Positions 15,949 to 24,313 of a DNA stretch of 64,000 bases are shown one piece after another. Each line of letters starts with the position of its first letter. The first letter of the stretch is position 1. This stretch comes from RGIG9115 sp045128915 (GTDB taxonomy: Bacteria > Bacillota > Clostridia > UBA1381). The notes under the pieces were generated by a model, which searched no databases, was not told the origin of the DNA, and saw nothing but the letters and a program-made list of their open reading frames with translations. The position numbers and the translations under genes were made by a program. The stretch spans positions 1-64,000 of the forward strand of contig JBGVIT010000006.1 of assembly GCA_045128915.1 (NCBI GenBank). Reading direction: 5' to 3'.

Positions 15949-17678
15949 TGGAAGCGCAGCTTATTAAAACACCATGGAAAGACCATATGGGAGATATACC
16001 AATGCACCTTGAATATTTTGACGGTTCAATGTTTGAAGCGGTAGAAAAGGTTGCGATGGAGTACCCCAATAATATAGCGTTTGATTTCATGGGCAAATCA
16101 ACTACATATTCAGCAATGGTTGAGCAGATTAAGAAGTGCGCAAAATCACTTAAAACCATTGGAGTGCGTGAGGGTGACAGAGTAACTATCGCTCTTCCTA
16201 ATTGCCCCCAGGCGATTTATATGTTCTATGCGGTAAACTTAGTGGGTGCAATAGCCAATATGATTCATCCCCTTTCTGCAGAAAAGGAAATAGAATTCTA
16301 CCTTAACGACTCCCAGAGCGTAACTGCCATAACGCTTGACCAATTTTATAATAAGTTTGAAAATATCAGGCACAATACAAAGGTTGTAAATATAATTATA
16401 GCCAGCGTAAAGGATGAGCTTTCAAAGCCAATCAAAGCAGGCTACATGCTTACAGAGGGCAGAAAAATCAAGAAAATACCGTCAGATGCGCCTATTATAA
16501 GATGGAATGAGTTTATCAAAATGGGAGTACATTGCTTCTATAACTATTCCGTCAAAAGAAAAAGCACCGATCCTGCGGTAATACTCTATTCAGGCGGTAC
16601 TACGGGCAAAAATAAAGGAATTGTCCTCACCAACAGAAATTTCAATGCATTAGGTCAGCAGGTAATCGCTGCAAACCCAATTTTCAGACCGGGTGATAAA
16701 ATGCTTGCGGCAATGCCTGTTTTCCATGGCTTCGGACTTGGTGTTTGTATTCATACCATGCTTTCTCAGGCAGGAAGATGTATTCTTGTTCCGAGATTTA
16801 CACCTCAGAGCTACGGTAAGCTTATGGTAAAGAGCAAGTGCAACTTTATTGCAGGTGTGCCAACTCTTTATGAAGCATTGCTGCGAATTCCGTCAATGGA
16901 AAAAGCAGACCTCAGCAACTTAAAGGGTGTATTTTCAGGCGGCGATTCCTTGTCGGTTGAGCTTAAGAAAAAGCTTGACACATTTCTCCTTGACCATAAA
17001 TGTATGGTTCAGGTGCGTGAGGGCTACGGAACAACGGAAACCGTTACAGCATGCTGTCTGACACCACTTAATATGTACAAAAAGGGAAGTATAGGAATTC
17101 CTTTCCCCGATACATATATAAAAATTGTAGAACCGGGAACAGACAGAGAGCTTCCGTACGGTGAGGAAGGAGAAATACTCTTGTCAGGACCTACTGTAAT
17201 GAAAGAGTACATGAACTGTCCCGAAGAAACTGCGAATACTCTCAGAACTCATGCAGACGGACTTGTATGGGTATATACGGGTGACCTTGGTTATATGGAT
17301 GCAGAAGGCTTTATCTATTTCAAAGGCAGAGCGAAAAGAATGATTATAACATCAGGGTATAATGTATATCCTGCTCAACTTGAAAATATAATAGACTCAT
17401 TACCAATGGTGCAAATGAGCTGTGTTATAGGTGTTCCTGACTCATATAAGATGCAGAAAGTAAAAGCCTTTGTAAAGCTTTCGGCAGGATGTGAGCCAAC
17501 AGAAGAAACAAAAGAAAAAATCCTTGAGCATTGCAAAAAGAACATAGCAAAATATGCAATGCCTTATGATATAGAATTCAGGGACGAGCTTCCCAAAACT
17601 CTTGTAGGCAAGGTGGCATACCGTCAGCTTGAGCAGGAAGAGCTTGCAAAAATTGAAGCTCAAAAGGAAGCAGTTTAA
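15948..17678 (+). CDS. AMP-forming acyl-CoA synthetase/ligase
   Basis: 576 residues of the ANL adenylate-forming superfamily: phosphate loop YSGGTTGKNKG near residue 214, A5-type motif REGYGTTE, the A7 motif YTGDLGYMD, the hinge FKGRAKRMIITSGYNVYP and the C-terminal lysine in PKTLVGKVAYR. Such enzymes activate a carboxylic acid as acyl-AMP and pass it to CoA or another thiol. Overall resemblance is to long-chain fatty acyl-CoA ligases, but the substrate is not readable. It overlaps the E2-like gene by one base, so the two are translationally coupled. A second ANL enzyme sits at 55.7 kb. Confidence 0.9.
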   Translation: MEAQLIKTPWKDHMGDIPMHLEYFDGSMFEAVEKVAMEYPNNIAFDFMGKSTTYSAMVEQIKKCAKSLKTIGVREGDRVTIALPNCPQAIYMFYAVNLVGAIANMIHPLSAEKEIEFYLNDSQSVTAITLDQFYNKFENIRHNTKVVNIIIASVKDELSKPIKAGYMLTEGRKIKKIPSDAPIIRWNEFIKMGVHCFYNYSVKRKSTDPAVILYSGGTTGKNKGIVLTNRNFNALGQQVIAANPIFRPGDKMLAAMPVFHGFGLGVCIHTMLSQAGRCILVPRFTPQSYGKLMVKSKCNFIAGVPTLYEALLRIPSMEKADLSNLKGVFSGGDSLSVELKKKLDTFLLDHKCMVQVREGYGTTETVTACCLTPLNMYKKGSIGIPFPDTYIKIVEPGTDRELPYGEEGEILLSGPTVMKEYMNCPEETANTLRTHADGLVWVYTGDLGYMDAEGFIYFKGRAKRMIITSGYNVYPAQLENIIDSLPMVQMSCVIGVPDSYKMQKVKAFVKLSAGCEPTEETKEKILEHCKKNIAKYAMPYDIEFRDELPKTLVGKVAYRQLEQEELAKIEAQKEAV

Positions 17679-17710
17679 AAGGCAGACCTCGAAAAAGGAA
17701 GTTATATTTT

Positions 17711-17760
17711 GTCAACTTGAATTCGTAGGCGTACGTGGGTACGGTAGAGTTCAAGTTGGC
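17711..17760. repeat. 50-bp structured palindrome of unknown function
   Basis: A 14-pair outer stem with two G-U pairs (17711-17724 with 17747-17760), then an inner CGTAC/GTACG stem (17730-17743) capped by GTGG. The same hairpin can form on RNA of either strand. It lies 33 bases after the acyl ligase stop and directly before a separate terminator, and lacks a T tract of its own, so it is not simply the terminator. Candidates: a 3'-UTR processing or stability element, a small RNA, or a REP-type palindrome. Confidence 0.55.
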
Positions 17761-17771
17761 AAAAAGCAAGC

Positions 17772-17812
17772 AACCACAAGAAAAATTCGATGTTTTTCTT
17801 GTGGTTTTGTTT
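17772..17812 (+). terminator. intrinsic terminator after acyl ligase
   Basis: AACCACAAGAAAAA pairs with TTTTTCTTGTGGTT (17772-17785 and 17793-17806) around TTCGATG, followed by TTGTTTTTT. Confidence 0.85.
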
Positions 17813-17963
17813 TTTACACGCATAATCTAAATTATTCTTAAACGAAGATTTTCTTGTTAGCTTGCGGTAGAACGACTTTTTCGACGGTCTGAAATCGGTT
17901 TGATTTGTATAGACAACAGATTTTTTGGGATAATATTTGTATATCCTGAAAGGAATGATAACC

Positions 17964-19193
17964 ATGACCTTTGATGAATTATATAAGGAATTACTTAAAG
18001 AGCGTCTTGGGGAAGACGTACCTCATAAAATACAATGCGATCCGTATCACCTTGACTGTCTGTTACATCCCGAAAAGCATCCGGTAGTAATAAAAACAGA
18101 TGATTGTCATAAGTGTACAGATGACAGCCCTTGTGTAAGAAGCTGTATTTTCGATGCCATTGTTCATGACGGAAATGGCGGACTTAAAATTGAGCCGGAG
18201 CTTTGCTGCGGCTGCGCTGCTTGCATTGAAGCCTGCGAATCAGGAAAGCTTGTGGCAAGCCGTGATATACTACCTGCCATGAAAGCAGTACGAAGCAGCG
18301 GTAAAAAGTCATATGCCCTTGTAGCACCTGCATTTCATGGGCAGTTTTCAAAAGATGTAACTCCGGGAATGCTCCGTAATGCATTTAAGCAGGCGGGGTT
18401 TACGGGTATGATAGAGGTGGCGCTGTTTGCAGATATTCTTACACTTAAGGAAGCTCTTGAATTTGATAAGCATATAAATTCGGACCGTGACTATCAGCTG
18501 ACAAGCTGTTGCTGTCCTATGTGGATTGCAATGATTAGAAAAATATATCATGAGTTGATGCCTCATGTTCCGGGTGCTGTATCTCCAATGATAGCTTGCG
18601 GCAGAGTTATTAAAAAACTCTATCCCGATTCAATTACGGTATTCGTAGGACCGTGTCTTGCAAAGAAAAGTGAAGCAAGAGAGCCTGATATAAAGGACGC
18701 CGTAGATTATGTCCTGACATTTCAGGAAGTGCATGATATATTTGAAGCCGCAGGCATAAATCCCGAACAAATGCCCGATTCTGAAAAAGACCATTCATCA
18801 CGGGGCGGTAGAATATACGCGTATTCGGGCGGTGTAAGTGAAGCTGTAAGCGATACGGTTGAGAGATTAAGCCCCCATAGAAAAATCAAGATAAAAACTG
18901 TTCAGGCAGAGGGGGTTTCCGGCTGTAAGGCAATGATTGAAAAGCTTAAAAACGGAGAACTTGACGGCAACTTTTTTGAGGGTATGGGCTGTGTTGGCGG
19001 ATGCGTAGGCGGCCCGAAATCAATTATCGGCGCAAAAGAGGGGAAAAGACATGTTGAAGAATACGGAAACGACGCCACATACCTGACTCCGCCCGAAAAT
19101 CCCTATGTAATAGAGCTTCTTAAAAGACTCGGACTAAATACAGTCCACGACCTTCTTGCAAAAAGTGATATATTTACGAGAGAATTCAAATAA
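17964..19193 (+). CDS. [FeFe]-hydrogenase-like protein, short form
   Basis: 409 residues. Two [4Fe-4S] motifs at 48-61 (CHKCTDDSPCVRSC) and 81-91 (CCGCAACIEAC), then an H-cluster domain with all three cysteine motifs in altered form: TSCCCPMW (usually TSCCPxW), GPCLAKKSEA (usually MPCxxKxxE) and MGCVGGCVGGP (usually MxCxxGC). All H-cluster cysteines appear present. This pattern fits the poorly characterised short clade often called Group B rather than bifurcating HydA; that placement is from memory of the motifs. No HydE/F/G maturases or electron-transfer partners are adjacent. The start is ATG 17964, nine bases after GAAAGGA; ATG 17955 abuts the ribosome site. Confidence 0.85.
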   Translation: MTFDELYKELLKERLGEDVPHKIQCDPYHLDCLLHPEKHPVVIKTDDCHKCTDDSPCVRSCIFDAIVHDGNGGLKIEPELCCGCAACIEACESGKLVASRDILPAMKAVRSSGKKSYALVAPAFHGQFSKDVTPGMLRNAFKQAGFTGMIEVALFADILTLKEALEFDKHINSDRDYQLTSCCCPMWIAMIRKIYHELMPHVPGAVSPMIACGRVIKKLYPDSITVFVGPCLAKKSEAREPDIKDAVDYVLTFQEVHDIFEAAGINPEQMPDSEKDHSSRGGRIYAYSGGVSEAVSDTVERLSPHRKIKIKTVQAEGVSGCKAMIEKLKNGELDGNFFEGMGCVGGCVGGPKSIIGAKEGKRHVEEYGNDATYLTPPENPYVIELLKRLGLNTVHDLLAKSDIFTREFK

Positions 19194-19195
19194 AG

Positions 19196-19230
19196 AAAAG
19201 AATCCGCAGAAATTTTTTGCGGATTCTTTT
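19196..19230. terminator. bidirectional terminator between hydrogenase and groEL
   Basis: AAAAGAATCCGCA (19196-19208) pairs with TGCGGATTCTTTT (19218-19230). A run on one side and T run on the other serve both convergent genes. Confidence 0.85.
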
Positions 19231-19280
19231 TACGTTAGTTCATGTCATTGAACGGTCTGTGCATTTTTACACATCACCGA

Positions 19281-20903
19281 TTAATACATTCCACCCATTG
19301 ATGGATCAGGCATTGCCGGCTTTTCTGCTTCAGGAATATCTGTTACAAGACTTTCTGTTGTAAGAACCATGCTTGCAACGCTTGCAGCGTTCTGAAGTGC
19401 GCTTCTTGTAACTTTTGCAGGATCAACAATACCTGCCTTAATCATATCAACATATTCATCAGTAAGAGCGTTGTAGCCAATACCCTTTTTCTGTGTTTTA
19501 ACTTTGTCAACGATTACTGAACCTTCAAGACCTGCGTTTGCAGCAATCTGCTTAACCGGCTCTTCAAGTGCCTTAAGCACAATCTGAACACCTGTCTTTT
19601 CGTCACCTGATGTGGTTTCGAGAAGCTTTTCAACAGCAGGTATAGCGTTGATATATGTTGTTCCACCACCTGCGATAATGCCTTCTTCAACAGCTGCCTT
19701 TGTAGCTGCAAGAGCATCTTCAATTCTGAGCTTCATTTCTTGCATTTCAGTTTCGGTTGCAGCACCAACCTTGATAACTGCTACACCGCCTGAAAGCTTA
19801 GCAAGTCTTTCCTGAAGCTTTTCTCTGTCAAAATCAGATGTTGTATTTGCGATGGCTGCCTTGATTTCAGCAATTCTTGCTTTGATTGCATCAGCATCGC
19901 CTGCACCGTCAACGATGATTGTGTTTTCTTTCTGGATTTTAACCTGTCTTGCACGGCCGAGCTGAGTAATGTTTGCATCCTTAAGCTCAAGACCAAGCTC
20001 TTCTGAAATAACTTCGCCGCCGGTAAGGATAGCAATATCTCTGAGCATTTCCTTTCTTCTGTCACCAAAACCGGGAGCCTTAACGGGAACTGCTACGAAA
20101 GTGCCTCTCAGCTTGTTTACGATAAGAGTTGCAAGTGCTTCGCCCTCAACATCTTCAGCTATAATAACAAGCTTCTTGCCTGACTGTACAAGCTGTTCAA
20201 GCAAGGGAAGGATTTCCTGAATGTTGGATATTTTCTTGTCTGTAATAAGTATATATGCGTCGTCGATAACAGCTTCCATCTTGTTTGTGTCTGTTACCAT
20301 ATAAGGTGAAATATAACCTCTGTCAAACTGCATACCTTCAACAACTTCGCTGTATGTTTCAGCAGTCTTTGATTCTTCAACAGTTATAACGCCGTCAGCT
20401 GTAACCTTTTCCATTGCATCTGCAATAAGCTCACCGATTTTTTCGTTAGCAGCAGATACAGAAGCAACTCTTGCAATATCATCTTTGCCGTTTACCTTCT
20501 TTGCATTGCCGATGATTTCAGCAACAGCTGCATCAACTGCAGACTGAATACCTTTTCTGATAATCATGGGGTTAGCTCCTGCTGTTACGTTCTTAAGTCC
20601 TTCGCGAACAAGCGCCTGAGCAAGAAGTGTAGCGGTTGTTGTACCGTCGCCTGCAACATCGTTTGTCTTTGTTGCAACTTCCTTTACAAGCTGAGCACCC
20701 ATATTTTCAAAGGGATCGCTAAGCTCAATTTCCTTTGCGATTGTAACACCGTCGTTTGTAATAAGGGGAGCGCCAAACTTCTTGTCAAGAACAACGTTTC
20801 TGCCCTTAGGTCCGAGTGTTATTTTAACAGTATCTGCAAGATTGTTTATACCTCTTTCAAGAGCGTGTCTTGCTTCTTCTCCGTATTTAATCTGTTTTGC
20901 CAT
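19281..20903 (-). CDS. groL: chaperonin GroEL
   Basis: 540 residues, full length. Recognisable segments: GPKGRNVVLDKKFGAP (ATP loop), AGDGTTTATLLAQALV, and the C-terminal GGMY tail typical of group I chaperonins. It assembles as a double 14-mer that folds client proteins in the cytoplasm with GroES. ATG 20903 is preceded by AGGAGGGAAATAGGT. It is the second gene of the groESL operon, 17 bases behind groES, transcribed from the CIRCE promoter. Confidence 0.99.
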   Translation of the reverse strand: MAKQIKYGEEARHALERGINNLADTVKITLGPKGRNVVLDKKFGAPLITNDGVTIAKEIELSDPFENMGAQLVKEVATKTNDVAGDGTTTATLLAQALVREGLKNVTAGANPMIIRKGIQSAVDAAVAEIIGNAKKVNGKDDIARVASVSAANEKIGELIADAMEKVTADGVITVEESKTAETYSEVVEGMQFDRGYISPYMVTDTNKMEAVIDDAYILITDKKISNIQEILPLLEQLVQSGKKLVIIAEDVEGEALATLIVNKLRGTFVAVPVKAPGFGDRRKEMLRDIAILTGGEVISEELGLELKDANITQLGRARQVKIQKENTIIVDGAGDADAIKARIAEIKAAIANTTSDFDREKLQERLAKLSGGVAVIKVGAATETEMQEMKLRIEDALAATKAAVEEGIIAGGGTTYINAIPAVEKLLETTSGDEKTGVQIVLKALEEPVKQIAANAGLEGSVIVDKVKTQKKGIGYNALTDEYVDMIKAGIVDPAKVTRSALQNAASVASMVLTTESLVTDIPEAEKPAMPDPSMGGMY

Positions 20904-20920
20904 ACCTATTTCCCTCCTGA

Positions 20921-21205
20921 TTATTCAACTATTGCAAGTATGTCGTTTTGTCTTACGATAACGTATTCCTCACCGTCGAGCTTAACCTTTGTTCCGGCAT
21001 ACTCGGAAATGAGAACCTTATCTGTGCATTTAACGGTCATTACAACTTCTTTTCCGTCAACTACACCGCCGGGGCCAACCTCAATGATTTCTGCAATCTG
21101 CGGCTTTTCTTTTGCGGCATTTGTAAGGATAATACCGCTCTTTGTAGTTTCTTCAGCCTCACACATTTTGATGACTACTCTGTCTGCTAATGGCTTAATT
21201 TTCAT
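20921..21205 (-). CDS. groS: co-chaperonin GroES
   Basis: 94 residues matching Cpn10 along its whole length: MKIKPLADRVVIK at the start, a mobile loop EETTKSGIILTNAAKEKPQ that docks to GroEL, and VGPGGVVDGK. The start is ATG 21205 with AAGGAGGAGA just upstream; an open frame extends 14 codons further but runs into the CIRCE region and has no ribosome site. It is the first gene of the heat-shock operon. Confidence 0.98.
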   Translation of the reverse strand: MKIKPLADRVVIKMCEAEETTKSGIILTNAAKEKPQIAEIIEVGPGGVVDGKEVVMTVKCTDKVLISEYAGTKVKLDGEEYVIVRQNDILAIVE

Positions 21206-21236
21206 TATATATCTCCTCCTTGTTATTAACATACCA

Positions 21237-21263
21237 TTAGCACTCACCTAAGGAGAGTGCTAA
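21237..21263 (-). promoter_or_regulatory. CIRCE operator (HrcA site)
   Basis: A perfect TTAGCACTC-N9-GAGTGCTAA. The palindrome continues outward to 15 pairs (21231-21245 with 21255-21269). CIRCE is the binding site of the HrcA repressor, which controls groESL in Firmicutes, and in the mRNA leader also forms a hairpin. hrcA itself is not in this window. Confidence 0.97.
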
Positions 21264-21267
21264 TGGT

Positions 21268-21296
21268 ATTATGAACCTTTTTCATGAAATAGGCAA
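21268..21296 (-). promoter_or_regulatory. groESL promoter
   Basis: On the minus strand, TTGCCT (21291-21296), a 17-base spacer and CATAAT (21268-21273). The -10 touches the CIRCE palindrome, so HrcA bound there would block transcription directly. Confidence 0.7.
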
Positions 21297-21388
21297 ATTC
21301 TGCATATAGCGGTTGAAGGAAAAATAATTAAAATAAATGTGAAATGCTTTAAATTACTTCTGAATTCATCGAATTACTTCGTTTTTCG

Positions 21389-21751
21389 CTAATCACATAA
21401 ACTTTCCCAATCAGTGAGCGCTTTTTCTATGTCTGAATATGCAATTCCCGTTGTGAGTGCCTTAATATCAGCTCTTGGTAAAACGTCAGGAGAAATTTGC
21501 GTCTTTCTGATTTCGTTTCCGTTTTCGTGAAGAATAAGTGTGGTGTCTTCCAAAATAATTTTGTACTCTTCAGCAGGCTCGGCAATGATTGTATTTGAGC
21601 TTACCTGCTCGGCTACGGGCGTATTGTAAGGAGGGGATGAAGGCACCGTATCATTTGAATTGCGACCGGCAATTATGAAACCCAGCCATATAGATAATAT
21701 TGCAATAACTGACGCCGCAGCAGCTAAAGCAATAATTGTATTTCTTTTCAT
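21389..21751 (-). CDS. small membrane-anchored protein with BofC-like C-terminus
   Basis: 120 residues: one N-terminal transmembrane helix (about 6-30, IIALAAAASVIAILSIWLGF), a low-complexity linker with SSPPYN, and a C-terminal segment beginning YKIILEDTTLILHENG and ending ALTTGIAYSDIEKALTDWESL. That C-terminal pattern (a short beta-hairpin, then LP-x-AD-x-x-AL-x-x-GI and a helix) is shared by many small clostridial proteins with a BofC C-terminal-like domain. The start is ATG 21751; the GTG 12 bases earlier lies in the GGCGGTG ribosome site. The role is unknown; the gene is single, convergent with nothing, and divergent from the PBP1A gene. Confidence 0.65.
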   Translation of the reverse strand: MKRNTIIALAAAASVIAILSIWLGFIIAGRNSNDTVPSSPPYNTPVAEQVSSNTIIAEPAEEYKIILEDTTLILHENGNEIRKTQISPDVLPRADIKALTTGIAYSDIEKALTDWESLCD

Positions 21752-21871
21752 AACAGTTTGCACCGCCTTTTATATTTATGTTAATTTGCAGTAATAATTA
21801 ACCGTCTTTGTTCTATTTTTTTCCATAATCAAAATATTTATGCAAAAAATATTAATTTTTCAAAAAAACAC

Positions 21872-21900
21872 TTGAAAAAACAATTACTTTCTTATATAAT
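21872..21900 (+). promoter_or_regulatory. promoter of PBP1A gene
   Basis: TTGAAA (21872-21877), a 17-base spacer, TATAAT (21895-21900), 44 bases before the TTG start. Confidence 0.8.
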
Positions 21901-21944
21901 ATGATTAGATTCGTTTATCCTTTTACGATTAGGAGGTAAAAGTA

Positions 21945-24296
21945 TTGGATTACCGTAATGACGACGACAGAAGATATGAGTATATCCCTGATGAAGATAT
22001 CCGAAGAAATCGAAGTAGAAATACGAGAGCAGGCAGCTCTGAAAGAATGAAAAAGCGCCTTAAGAAAAAAGCCAGAAAAGCTAAGCGCAATTCAGTATTA
22101 AAAGGCTTCGGAATAGGGCTTCTCATTTTTGGTATGCTCTGTGTAATAGTAGCAACAGGCGTAGGAATCGGAATGTACACCGCTGTATCTACCGAAATTC
22201 GTGATATGAGCATAGATGAGCTTGCTCTTAATCATGCCTCGTTTGTAATGTACACCGATGAAAACGGAAACGAGCGTGAGCTTGAGCAAATAAAAACCGC
22301 AGTTAACAGAAAATGGGTTTCCAGCGAAGAAATAAGCGATAATTTCAAAAAAGCGGCAGTAGCAATAGAGGACCAGAGATTCTATAAGCATCACGGTGTG
22401 GATTTAAAAAGAACAATCGGTGCAACCTTTAAGTTTGTTATGGCAAAGCTTGGCGTTGGTGATTCATCATATGGCGGAAGTACAATAACTCAGCAGGTTA
22501 TTAAGAATATAACAAACGAAACGGATAAAAGTGCAACACGTAAGATAAAAGAAATGATGCGCGCCATCGCTCTTGAAAAGCAGCTTACAAAGGACGAAAT
22601 ACTAACCATGTATTTGAATATTGCGTTCTTTGCAAACAACTGCTACGGAGTAGAAGCGGCGTCCAATATGTACTTCAGAAAATCAGCCGATGAAGTTAAT
22701 ATTCAGGAAGCGGCGGCAATCGTTGGTATAACGCAGTACCCTACAAGATTTGATCCCTATGCAAATCCTGACAATACCATTGAAAAAAGAAACCGTGTAA
22801 TCGGCAAAATGCTTGAGCTTGAAATGATTACTCAGGAAGAGCATGATAAGGCAATTAAAAGCAAGCTTGATGTAGTTCCGAAAAAGAGTAATGCGCGAAA
22901 CAATGTTTCATCATATTTTGTTGATCAGGTTATAAGTGATGTTATATCAGACCTTCAGACAAAGAAAGGCTTTTCAGCCGACTTTGCAGAACAGCAGATA
23001 ACAAATGGCGGCTTGAGAATTTACGCTACCGTTGATCCCAAAATTCAGGATGCTATGGAGAGCGTATTTGAAAATACGTCAAATTTCCCCAACTCCAATG
23101 CTGAATCTGCTATGGTTATAATTGATCCGTTCACCGGTCAGGTTAAAGGTCTTGTTGGCGGACTCGGTCCTAAGACTGATCCCAGAGGCTTCAACAGAGC
23201 GACTCAGGCAAAACGTCAGCCGGGTTCTGCAATAAAACCCCTTTCAGTTTATACTCCTGCGCTTGAGTTTGGAAAAATAGACCAATCATCAGTTATAAAA
23301 GACGAAAAAATCACTATCGGCAGCGATAAATGGGAGCCGTCCAATGCATATAAAGGCTTTAAGGGAAATATGCTTGTACATGAGGCGGTAGGCCGCTCGG
23401 CTAATATCCCTGCTGTCAAGGTGCTTGACCTTATAGGTATAAATAAGTCATATTCATATCTTGAAAACAACTTCAAGATTTCAACACTTCAGTCTGCGGA
23501 CAAGAATTACAGTTCATTGGCGCTTGGCGGTCTTACAACAGGTGTTACCGTTAAGGAAATGGCTGCGGCGTACTGCGTGTTTGTAAATAATGGTAAATAT
23601 ATAAAGCCATATACCTACACCAAGGTTGTTGACTCATCAGGTCAGGTGGTTCTTGAAAATAAACCTTCAACAGTTCAGTCTGTCAAGGAATCAACAGCTT
23701 ATATTATGGCAGACCTGCTAAGAGAGCCGGTTAACAGCGGCTACGGAACAGCTCGTTCTGCAAAGCTTGCAGATATGCCCACATTTGGCAAAACAGGTAC
23801 TACAAACGACAATAACGATAAATGGTTCGTAGGTTTTACGCCCTACTATGTAGGTGCTGTATGGTATGGATTTGATAACCCAAGATCAGTTGGCGGCTCA
23901 AACCCATGTACGTCAGTGTGGAAAAAGGTAATGCAGACTATACATGAGGGCCTGCCTGAAAAAGACCTTCAGCAGCCTGATGATGTTATAGGCGTAAAGA
24001 TATGTACAAACTCCGGAATGTTACCTAAGGACCATTGCTCTACAACTACGGGATACTTTGTAAAGGGTAAGCAGCCAAAGAGAGCCTGCACAGGTCATAC
24101 CTATGGCGGAGAACCTACAGAAAGTCCTGATCCTGAAAGCTCAGAAGAACCGGAAGGAACTCAAAGCCCTGAATCTTCGGCAGCTCCTTCGGCATCAAAC
24201 GAACCGGAAAATTCACAGCCGCAGAAAACACCAACTGCGACAAAAGCACCTTCTCCGTCAGGAACAAGTGTGCCAAGTAAGGAAGACAATGATTAA
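21945..24296 (+). CDS. class A penicillin-binding protein (PBP1A type)
   Basis: 783 residues: a basic cytoplasmic tail, one transmembrane helix (about 50-75, GLLIFGMLCVIVATGVGIGM), a GT51 glycosyltransferase domain (EDQRFYKHHGVDLKRTIGA, GGSTITQQVIKN, RKIKEMMRAIALEKQLTK), then a transpeptidase domain with the nucleophile Ser in RQPGSAIKPLSVY, SANIPA as SxN, and KTGTTNDNNDKWFVG. The tail is Ser/Pro/Glu-rich and probably threads into the wall. It polymerises and cross-links peptidoglycan. The start is TTG 21945 behind AGGAGGTAAAAGTA. The next gene begins 18 bases downstream, so the secreted proteins that follow may be co-expressed. Confidence 0.96.
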   Translation: MDYRNDDDRRYEYIPDEDIRRNRSRNTRAGSSERMKKRLKKKARKAKRNSVLKGFGIGLLIFGMLCVIVATGVGIGMYTAVSTEIRDMSIDELALNHASFVMYTDENGNERELEQIKTAVNRKWVSSEEISDNFKKAAVAIEDQRFYKHHGVDLKRTIGATFKFVMAKLGVGDSSYGGSTITQQVIKNITNETDKSATRKIKEMMRAIALEKQLTKDEILTMYLNIAFFANNCYGVEAASNMYFRKSADEVNIQEAAAIVGITQYPTRFDPYANPDNTIEKRNRVIGKMLELEMITQEEHDKAIKSKLDVVPKKSNARNNVSSYFVDQVISDVISDLQTKKGFSADFAEQQITNGGLRIYATVDPKIQDAMESVFENTSNFPNSNAESAMVIIDPFTGQVKGLVGGLGPKTDPRGFNRATQAKRQPGSAIKPLSVYTPALEFGKIDQSSVIKDEKITIGSDKWEPSNAYKGFKGNMLVHEAVGRSANIPAVKVLDLIGINKSYSYLENNFKISTLQSADKNYSSLALGGLTTGVTVKEMAAAYCVFVNNGKYIKPYTYTKVVDSSGQVVLENKPSTVQSVKESTAYIMADLLREPVNSGYGTARSAKLADMPTFGKTGTTNDNNDKWFVGFTPYYVGAVWYGFDNPRSVGGSNPCTSVWKKVMQTIHEGLPEKDLQQPDDVIGVKICTNSGMLPKDHCSTTTGYFVKGKQPKRACTGHTYGGEPTESPDPESSEEPEGTQSPESSAAPSASNEPENSQPQKTPTATKAPSPSGTSVPSKEDND

Positions 24297-24313
24297 AGAA
24301 AGGGAAGTAAGAA

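Noticed and set aside
17578..17965. Several overlapping small ORFs on both strands around the palindrome
   Set aside because: They arise from the inverted-repeat structure and terminator; none has a ribosome site, and they cut across each other.
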